64,000 nucleotides of DNA, taken from positions 1,054,001 to 1,118,000 of the forward strand of contig NC_010681.1 of assembly GCF_000020125.1 (NCBI RefSeq), given 5' to 3'. Source of the DNA: Paraburkholderia phytofirmans PsJN (GTDB taxonomy: Bacteria > Pseudomonadota > Gammaproteobacteria > Burkholderiales > Burkholderiaceae). The first letter of the stretch is position 1. Every line of letters begins with the position of its first letter. This document shows positions 58,422-64,000 of this stretch, in pieces. The translations under genes were made by a program, and so were the position numbers. The notes beneath the pieces are model-generated. The model worked only from the letters and a program-made list of their open reading frames with translations, was not told the origin of the DNA and ran no database searches.

Positions 58422-58562
58422 TCCGCCGCGCCGCGCACATGTAGACGCGTCTTCGCGAACGCATTGGCGGCCGGACCGTCCAATGCATGCGCCGCAAGCT
58501 GCGAGCAGCGCCGCCCGTTACCCGATATTCGCTTTTGAACCTGAACTGCCCATAACAACACG

Positions 58563-59468
58563 ATGCTCATTCACCCCAATTTCGACCCCATTGCCATTCA
58601 TCTGGGGCCGCTCGCCGTGCGCTGGTATGGACTCATGTATCTCGTCGCGTTCATCGCGGCGATCGTGGTCGGCCGGTTGCGGCTGCGTTTGCCGTATGTC
58701 GCCGCGCAAGGATGGACCGTCAAGGATATCGACGACATGCTGTTTTACGGCGTGTTGGGCACGATTCTCGGCGGCCGGCTCGGCTACGTGCTGTTCTATA
58801 AAGCGAGCTTTTATTTCGCGCATCCGCTCGACATCTTCAAGGTGTGGGAAGGCGGCATGTCGTTTCACGGCGGCTTTCTCGGCGTGACGCTGGCCATGGT
58901 GCTGTTCGCGTATCAGCGCAAACGCTCATGGCTGCAGGTCACCGATTTCGTCGCGCCGATGGTGCCGACCGGCCTCGCGGCGGGGCGTCTCGGCAATTTC
59001 ATCAACGGCGAGTTGTGGGGCCGCGTGACCGATCCGTCGTCGCCGTGGGCCATGCTGTTTCCAGGCGCCGCGCCCGACGACGCCGCGTGGCTCACCGCGC
59101 ATCCGCAACTGGCCGCGCAATGGCACCTGAACGAAGTATTCGCGCAATATCACATGCTGCCGCGCCATCCGTCGGAGCTGTATGAAATCGCGCTGGAAGG
59201 CGTCGCGCTGTTCTTCGTGCTGATCTTCTTCTCGCGCAAGCCGAAGCCGATGGGCGCGATTTCCGCTGTGTTTCTGATCGGCTACGGCCTCGCGCGCTTC
59301 ACGGTCGAATTCGCGCGCGAGCCGGACGACTTCCTCGGCCTGCTAGCCATGGGCCTGTCCATGGGCCAATGGTTGTCGTTGCCGATGATCCTGGTCGGTA
59401 TCGGCTTGCTCGTGTGGTCGTATCGCCGTGCTCGTCATGAACCGGCTCAGGCGGTCAGCGTGAACTGA
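58563..59468 (+). CDS. lgt: Lgt, prolipoprotein diacylglyceryl transferase
   Basis: Inner-membrane enzyme that attaches diacylglycerol to the lipobox cysteine of lipoproteins, thus acting on TssJ and the DUF3443 proteins of this window. The 301-aa protein has about seven membrane segments and the Lgt signature [14 protein letters not shown], with [11 protein letters not shown] near the start and [11 protein letters not shown] in the middle. A 32-base bidirectional terminator follows the stop. Confidence 0.96.
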   Translation: MLIHPNFDPIAIHLGPLAVRWYGLMYLVAFIAAIVVGRLRLRLPYVAAQGWTVKDIDDMLFYGVLGTILGGRLGYVLFYKASFYFAHPLDIFKVWEGGMSFHGGFLGVTLAMVLFAYQRKRSWLQVTDFVAPMVPTGLAAGRLGNFINGELWGRVTDPSSPWAMLFPGAAPDDAAWLTAHPQLAAQWHLNEVFAQYHMLPRHPSELYEIALEGVALFFVLIFFSRKPKPMGAISAVFLIGYGLARFTVEFAREPDDFLGLLAMGLSMGQWLSLPMILVGIGLLVWSYRRARHEPAQAVSVN

Positions 59469-59500
59469 GTGCTGCGGTTTATCGTAGCGAGGGCTCGAAT

Positions 59501-59532
59501 GAAAAAAGCCACGGCATGCCGTGGCTTTTTTC
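59501..59532. terminator. Bidirectional rho-independent terminator between lgt and the SIMPL gene
   Basis: A 32-base perfect palindrome whose left half is GAAAAAAGCCACGGCA. The GC stem GCCACGGCATGCCGTGGC is flanked by six A before and six T after, so it reads as an intrinsic terminator on both strands for the convergent genes. Confidence 0.92.
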
Positions 59533-59570
59533 TGGCTGCTGCGACGCAGTCCTTCTCACGCAACAACGCG

Positions 59571-60302
59571 TTACTTCATCTGCACCGAGCCCGACACGTT
59601 GACGGTCACCGTCGACGTGCCGCCTTCGATCGGCACCGGCGCCGCGGACTTTGCGTCGGCGCCCATGGCGCGCGCGCTCATCATCATCACCGGACGCGGC
59701 ATCACGCCGTTGTGCCCGACGTTGACCTCGCGAATCGAATAACCGCTGTAGCCGAACGCCTGCGCGGACGAAGCGGCCTGCTCGCGGAACGACCTGATCG
59801 CTTCGCTGGTGAGCTTCTGCTCGGCCGCGCGCTGCGCTTCTGGCGAGAGCGAGAACTGCACGTTGCCGACCTGCATGATCGATGCCATTTGACCCGCGAG
59901 CTTCGACACTGCGGCGAAGTCGTGCGATTCGAGCACGATCTCCGTGCGGCCGCGCCATGCGGAAATGCGCCCGTCGCGATCGGTGGACGGATAGATCGAG
60001 AACGAGCCCGTGCGCGCCGTCACGCCGTTCACACCCTTGGCTTTTTGCAGCGCCGAATCGGCGCGCTGGTTCAGCGTTGACGTGAGCGCCGACGGATCGC
60101 TCGCTTCCTGCTCGTAGAACAGCGTGATATCGACGACGTCTTGCGGCACTTCCGCGCTGGCCTGCGCGTTCAGCGACAGCACGCCGGCCGGCTGATATTG
60201 GCCGGTGCTTTGCGCGCGTGCCATGGCCGGCGTGAGTGCGAGCGCGGCGGGCGCGGCGCAGACGAGAGCGAAAGCGAGTGCACGTGCGGTGTTTTTCGTC
60301 AT
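59571..60302 (-). CDS. SIMPL-domain (DUF541) periplasmic protein
   Basis: A 243-aa exported protein with a signal peptide (LAFALVCAAPAALALTPAMARA). It has the SIMPL/DUF541 domain: GVLSLNAQASAEVPQDVVDITLFYEQ, GRTEIVLESHDFAAVSKLAGQMASIM, and SIREVNVGHNG. Such proteins are often upregulated in oxidative or envelope stress, but the molecular role is unclear. I use the ATG at 60302 (MTKNTARAL) next to the signal peptide. Confidence 0.9.
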   Translation of the reverse strand: MTKNTARALAFALVCAAPAALALTPAMARAQSTGQYQPAGVLSLNAQASAEVPQDVVDITLFYEQEASDPSALTSTLNQRADSALQKAKGVNGVTARTGSFSIYPSTDRDGRISAWRGRTEIVLESHDFAAVSKLAGQMASIMQVGNVQFSLSPEAQRAAEQKLTSEAIRSFREQAASSAQAFGYSGYSIREVNVGHNGVMPRPVMMMSARAMGADAKSAAPVPIEGGTSTVTVNVSGSVQMK

Positions 60303-60475
60303 TGTTGGACTCCTTGCTAGAACAGGTTGTGCACGATTGGGCAAACGCCGCGCGGTGGCATGGCGTTTGCGACATCGTTAGGCGCCTGTAACCTGAGCTT
60401 GGTTCCCCGCTTTGATGTTGCTTTAACGTTTGCGTGTGCATGGATCCGCGCCGCGCATCCAAAAAGCGAGCACGA

Positions 60476-60934
60476 TCAAGCGAGCCGCTTGGTGATGAAA
60501 CGCCATTCGGCTTCGGTCACCGGTGTGATCGACAGGCGGTTGCCCTTGGCAAGCACGCGCATGTCGGCGAGTTCGTCATGCTCGCGTAGTGCGGCGAGCG
60601 GAATCAGCGGGATCTTCTTCTTGAACACCACGTCGACGAGCACCCAGCGCGGTGTTTCCTGCGACGACTTCGCGTCGTAGTAGGGGCTCTTCTTATCGAA
60701 CTGCGTCGGATCGGGATACGCAGTGGACGATACCTCCGCAATGCCGGCGATGCCGGGCTCCGGACAACTCGAGTGATAGAACAGCACACCGTCGCCGACC
60801 TGCATCATGTCGCGCATGAAGTTGCGCGCCTGATAGTTACGCACGCCAGTCCAGGGCAACGTGCGATGCGGTGCGTTGGCGAGATGGTCGATGCTTGCTT
60901 CGTCTGGTTCGGACTTCATTAGCCAGTAGCGCAT
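60476..60934 (-). CDS. EVE-domain protein
   Basis: A 152-aa cytoplasmic protein of the EVE family (PUA-like fold, thought to bind modified nucleobases). It begins RYWLMKSEPDEASIDHL and has WTGVRNYQARNFMRDM and VLFYHSSCPEPGIAGIAEV, the core of the fold. It lies beside 6S RNA and zapA, an order seen across beta-proteobacteria. The biological ligand is not known. Confidence 0.92.
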   Translation of the reverse strand: MRYWLMKSEPDEASIDHLANAPHRTLPWTGVRNYQARNFMRDMMQVGDGVLFYHSSCPEPGIAGIAEVSSTAYPDPTQFDKKSPYYDAKSSQETPRWVLVDVVFKKKIPLIPLAALREHDELADMRVLAKGNRLSITPVTEAEWRFITKRLA

Positions 60935-61002
60935 GAATCGAATTGAACGTTAAGAGGTTGAAGATGCGGAAGAAATCGGCGAACAAAAACACAGCGCCCA
61001 AA

Positions 61003-61036
61003 GAAAAACGGCACCGAACCGAAGTCCGATGCCGTT
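61003..61036 (-). terminator. Intrinsic terminator of 6S RNA
   Basis: On the minus strand AACGGCA and TGCCGTT flank an inner pairing stem (CGGACTTCGGTTCGG), followed directly by a T-run (TTTTTC). It lies just past the 6S RNA 3' end. Confidence 0.8.
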
Positions 61037-61037
61037 C

Positions 61038-61210
61038 TAAATAAGGTCCCCGCCTTAGCCGCTAGGCCGGCATCCTGAACCGGGGGTTCAGAATTGGTCG
61101 CAGTTAGCAACACTTCGGGTACATCAGACAGAGTGACGCGCACACCCGTGCTACAAATTTCCGCAACCGTGCACATGGCATTGGTTCAAGGAATATATGA
61201 CCTTGGCGAA
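61038..61210 (-). ncRNA. ssrS: 6S RNA
   Basis: The minus-strand transcript between zapA and the EVE gene has 6S hallmarks. The terminal stem pairs AAGGTC (61204-61199) with GACCTT (61048-61043). The conserved 3' segment GCCGGCCTAGCGGCTAAGGC and GGGGACCTTAT follow, with TTCTGAACCC before them on the open central bubble side. 6S RNA mimics an open promoter and holds the housekeeping RNA polymerase in stationary phase. The ends are approximate. Location between zapA and a 5' neighbour is the standard genomic context. Confidence 0.88.
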
Positions 61211-61368
61211 CCAGGCAGGGAAGCTAAACCGATGAAGCTAAAACCGACTACCGATTGAACTCAAACGTTTGCTGAATCTTGCACACCTTGTGCTCACACA
61301 TTCCGTTTGAATCCGCCGCCGATCTCAGGACCGGCAGCACGATAACACATGAGGCTTATTGCATGGAC

Positions 61369-61683
61369 TCACTGCATGCTGTACTGCTCAATCACAGTAC
61401 CTAGTTGTTCGTTCATTTGATGCATTGTACGCCGGATTTCCTCAGCGGGAAATGCTTCTCCGTGTCTCACGCTCGATTGCAAGCGAAGCAGTTCCGATGC
61501 CAGCGAAAGCGCAGCCATGACAGCAATGCGATCCGTGCCGCGCACGTTGCTGTTATTGCGGATCTTCGACATTTCGGCGTCGACGCGTGCGACCGCTTCG
61601 AGCAGCGCCGCTTCCGTTTCCGGCGAGCAGGCGAGGCGATAGGGCACGCCGAGAATCGATACTTCGATCTGCTTGGTGGTCAT
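61369..61683 (-). CDS. zapA: ZapA, Z-ring-associated protein
   Basis: Cell-division protein that bundles FtsZ filaments. The 104-aa protein begins TTKQIEVSILGVPYRLACSPE and has EALLEAVARVDAEM and DRIAVMAALSLASELL, then a C-terminal helical tail for dimerisation. Its ATG overlaps the stop of the upstream zapB-like gene (ATGA), so they are co-translated. 6S RNA follows on the same strand. Confidence 0.94.
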   Translation of the reverse strand: MTTKQIEVSILGVPYRLACSPETEAALLEAVARVDAEMSKIRNNSNVRGTDRIAVMAALSLASELLRLQSSVRHGEAFPAEEIRRTMHQMNEQLGTVIEQYSMQ

Positions 61684-62036
61684 GCATTTTCTCCGTGGCG
61701 GGTCACGTCGCTCTCGGCTTCGGCTACTTGCTGAGCGGGCTCGAGCAGATCGAGCTGGTTGTCCGGCTCACTGTGCGCGCGGGCACGCGGCAGCTTCTCG
61801 AGGATCGCATTCAGGCGCACTTGTGCGTCGTCGATCTTGGCCGAAAGCGCGTCGCGTTCCGCCTGCAGCGCGTTACGTTCCTCGCGCAGCATTGCAAGTT
61901 CCGTGCGCGTGGCTTCGGCATCGGCGCGCGATTGCGCGAGTTGCTCTTCGAGCGCGAGTCGCGCTTCATTGTGGCGCTGGCTGATCGCGATCAGCTTGCC
62001 GATATTTTGTGAAAGTGTTTCGAGTTCGGTGAGCAT
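61680..62036 (-). CDS. ZapB-like coiled-coil protein
   Basis: A 118-aa protein, mostly coiled coil (LTELETLSQNIGKLIAI, RTELAMLREERNALQAERDALSAKIDDAQVRLNAILEKLP) with a disordered acidic tail. Its size, coiled coil and overlap with zapA fit the ZapB-like TIGR02449 group found beside zapA in beta-proteobacteria; I have not tested similarity to E. coli ZapB. Probably part of the division machinery. Confidence 0.85.
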   Translation of the reverse strand: MLTELETLSQNIGKLIAISQRHNEARLALEEQLAQSRADAEATRTELAMLREERNALQAERDALSAKIDDAQVRLNAILEKLPRARAHSEPDNQLDLLEPAQQVAEAESDVTRHGENA

Positions 62037-62260
62037 CTGCTGCGTCCTCTAAAGACATCGCATTTTAGCGCGGAATGTCGCAGGTTCCGACAATTGTCTC
62101 GTTTCGAGACGTAACAACATCGCTTTATGCAGGCTTTTTATCGACCATATGATGAAAAAGTACTCACGCGTCGGACAAATGCCTGCACTTAACAGAACGC
62201 ATGGCCCGCGGTTTCACCCTTCTTGACGGACTCCGAGGCCGCTCCTAAACTGCCCGCACT

Positions 62261-62490
62261 CTGGTGCCCGCGTGCGCTTTTCAAACGGCGCACGCAGTTA
62301 AACGGGAAGCAGGGCGCGCGATTCAACCGAACGCGCCAACCTGCGCTGCCCCCGCAACGGTAAGCGACCGCATTCGTCATGCAAGTCGATTCTGATCGCG
62401 TGTTGAAAGTTCAACTCGCGAGTGTGCCACTGCGCGTCTCGCGTGGGAAGGCGGGATCGATGTGTCGCCAGCCCGGATACCGGCCAGAGG
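62261..62490 (+). ncRNA. Cobalamin riboswitch
   Basis: Between the zapB-like gene and the TonB receptor the plus strand has the conserved B12-riboswitch order: GGTGCCCGC; TTAAACGGGAAGCAGG; GCTGCCCCCGCAACGGTAAGCGACC; a variable arm; GCCACTG with GGGAAGGC; and the B12-box GCCAGCCCGGATACCGGCC. It ends about 100 bases before the receptor start, so high cobalamin should shut off uptake, as in btuB leaders. The 62037-62260 stretch holds the promoters and no gene I can see. Confidence 0.95.
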
Positions 62491-62593
62491 GAGAGGCACG
62501 TCACGCGCGAAAATGTTAAATACGCGGGCGCCTCGTTACGCATCGGCCTGCGGGGAAGCGGGCCGCGCACGCTATCCACAGGACTTTCATCCC

Positions 62594-64000
62594 ATGCTGT
62601 CCCCCATCGCCCGCGCGGCGCTGCTCGCCTTTGCGAGCCTGCCGATCGTCGTGCACGCGCAAGCTGCGTCTTCAAGTGCATCTTCTTCCGCGCAGGATTC
62701 ATCGGCTGCGGAGCCGTCTGCGGCGGTGCTGTCGCCCGTGGTGGTGACCGCGGATCGCGCGCCGCAAGCACTTGTCGACACGATCCCGCAGACGTCTCTA
62801 TTCGATCAGCAGGATATCGCCGACACCACCGCGACCGATTTGCCCGGCCTCCTGCAACTCGCACCCGGCGCGCAAATCTCGCGCACAGGTGGTCCCGGTT
62901 CGACAGCCAGTCTCTCTTTACGCGGCGCGTCGTCGACGCAATCGCTGCTGCTGATCGACGGCGTGCGCGTCGATTCGGTGAGTCTCGGTGCCCCGCAACT
63001 CGCGCAGATTCCGCTCGACCAGATCGATCACGTCGAGGTAGTGAACGGCAACGTGTCGGCGTTATACGGCTCGGGCGCGATCGGCGGCGTGGTGCAGGTG
63101 TTCACGAAAGACGGCGGCGACCATCCGCCCCGTTTCAATTTTTCGCTCGGCTACGGCAGCTATCACACGCAGACGCAGCAGGCGGGCGTGAACGGCGCAT
63201 TGGACAAAGACGGCAAGACGACCTTCAGCATTTCGCTCGCGCGTTCGAAGGACGACGGCTTTTCGTCGCTGAACACGAAGGAGGCGCCCAACGCCAATCC
63301 GAATGCGAACGGCTATCTTAACGAGAGCATCTCGGCCTCGCTGCGTCACAAGTTCAACGACAGATGGGACGCCGGCGTCAGCTACTTCCAGTCGAACGGC
63401 AACAACAGCTACGACAATGCGTACGGTGTGCCGACCGATCTGAACAACCTGTATAGCAAGGTGCGCCAGGTCTCGGCGTTCGCGAACGGCAAGCTGGCGG
63501 ACTGGTGGACCACGCACTTCATCGTCGCCGAGGGCGACGACCGCAGCGTGTCAAACACCAACGGCGTGTACAACGGCCGCTTCGATACCGACAATCGCCA
63601 GTACACATGGCAGAACGATTTCGCGCTGGCCGCACAGCAGAAGTTGCAGGTCGGCTATGAGCATCTCGACCAGAGCCTCGACTCGGACACGTTCGCGGCG
63701 CCGGATCGTCATGTGGATTCGGGCTTCGCCGGCTATACGGGGCGCTTTGGACGCAACCAGATTCAGGCCAACGTGCGGCGCGACCAGTATTCCGATTTCG
63801 GCGGAGCGAACAGTTACTATCTCGGCTACGGCTTCGACATCACCGGCCATTGGAAGGTGAGCGCAAGCTATTCGGATTCGTTTCGCGCGCCGAGCTTCGA
63901 CGATCTGTACTATCCGTTCAGCGGCAATCCGTCTATCCAGCCGGAGCGCAGCCATTCGATCGAAGCCGCGCTGCAGTACGCATCGAATGCGCTCGGCGTG
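62594..64000 (+). CDS. btuB: BtuB-type TonB-dependent cobalamin receptor (3' end outside window)
   Basis: Outer-membrane receptor, open to the window edge (469 codons of an expected 600 or so). The signal peptide LLAFASLPIVVHAQA is followed by a Ser/Ala-rich stretch and the TonB box region (LSPVVVTADR). The plug domain has LPGLLQLAPGAQIS, SLSLRGASSTQSLLLIDGVRV and ALYGSGAIGGVVQVFT. Beta-barrel strands follow with SASYSDSFRAPSFDDLYYPF. Control by the riboswitch directly upstream strongly supports cobalamin as ligand. Confidence 0.93.
   Translation, partial: MLSPIARAALLAFASLPIVVHAQAASSSASSSAQDSSAAEPSAAVLSPVVVTADRAPQALVDTIPQTSLFDQQDIADTTATDLPGLLQLAPGAQISRTGGPGSTASLSLRGASSTQSLLLIDGVRVDSVSLGAPQLAQIPLDQIDHVEVVNGNVSALYGSGAIGGVVQVFTKDGGDHPPRFNFSLGYGSYHTQTQQAGVNGALDKDGKTTFSISLARSKDDGFSSLNTKEAPNANPNANGYLNESISASLRHKFNDRWDAGVSYFQSNGNNSYDNAYGVPTDLNNLYSKVRQVSAFANGKLADWWTTHFIVAEGDDRSVSNTNGVYNGRFDTDNRQYTWQNDFALAAQQKLQVGYEHLDQSLDSDTFAAPDRHVDSGFAGYTGRFGRNQIQANVRRDQYSDFGGANSYYLGYGFDITGHWKVSASYSDSFRAPSFDDLYYPFSGNPSIQPERSHSIEAALQYASNALGV

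Noticed and set aside
60919..61176. Minus-strand 85-codon open frame.
   Set aside because: It coincides with 6S RNA and its terminator; composition and position argue against coding.

Overview
The window reads as a chromosomal segment of a betaproteobacterium of the Burkholderia/Paraburkholderia group. Reasons: G+C-rich genes throughout; the order cysI-DUF934-cysH-cysD-cysN-cobA followed by lptF/lptG/pepA/holC; the zapA-6S RNA-EVE arrangement; DUF2486, DUF2844 and DUF3443 proteins; and a Burkholderia-style type VI secretion (T6SS) locus. I saw no insertion sequence, prophage, tRNA or CRISPR array.

Layout. 1-14598 is a T6SS locus in two divergent arms around an AT-rich gap (7779-8375). The left arm is tssH, tssB, tssC, a small exported protein, hcp, tssJ and tssK, which runs off the window. 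The right arm is a TagK-like gene, tagJ, tssE, tssF, tssG and tssA. tssL, tssM and vgrG are not here. 14876-21804 (minus) holds the urea ABC transporter urtABCDE and ureD, with a clear sigma-54 promoter before urtA. The urease genes that would normally follow ureD are absent; the T6SS begins there instead. 22283-26334 (minus) is a tandem duplication of a DUF2844-DUF3443 gene pair. The DUF3443 lipoproteins carry two Asp-Thr/Ser-Gly motifs like pepsin-type aspartic proteases, and one has a roughly 100-residue Pro-Thr linker. 26760-27794 has a rhodanese and a PIMT-type methyltransferase. 28079-35057 is a sugar catabolic operon: LacI regulator with a perfect operator, ABC importer, isomerase-like protein and Gfo/Idh/MocA dehydrogenase.

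35645-44231 has an orphan periplasmic binding protein, cysB, and the assimilatory sulfate-reduction operon cysI-DUF934-cysH-cysD-cysN-cobA. 44246-49366 is a catabolic cassette: AraC regulator, beta-keto acid cleavage enzyme, MFS transporter and two short-chain dehydrogenases. It lies between cobA and the lptF-lptG-cbiX operon. 52226-62036 is housekeeping: pepA, holC, DUF2486, cytochrome c, ilvD, a LysR regulator, lgt, a SIMPL protein, an EVE protein, 6S RNA, zapA and a zapB-like gene. The window ends with a cobalamin riboswitch and the start of a btuB-type receptor.

How the genes work together: UrtABCDE imports urea under likely nitrogen control. CysDN, CysH and CysI reduce sulfate to sulfide, with CobA and CbiX supplying siroheme for CysI. 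The most novel-looking material is the doubled DUF2844-DUF3443 locus, followed by the T6SS/urea-locus junction and the two catabolic cassettes of unknown substrate.
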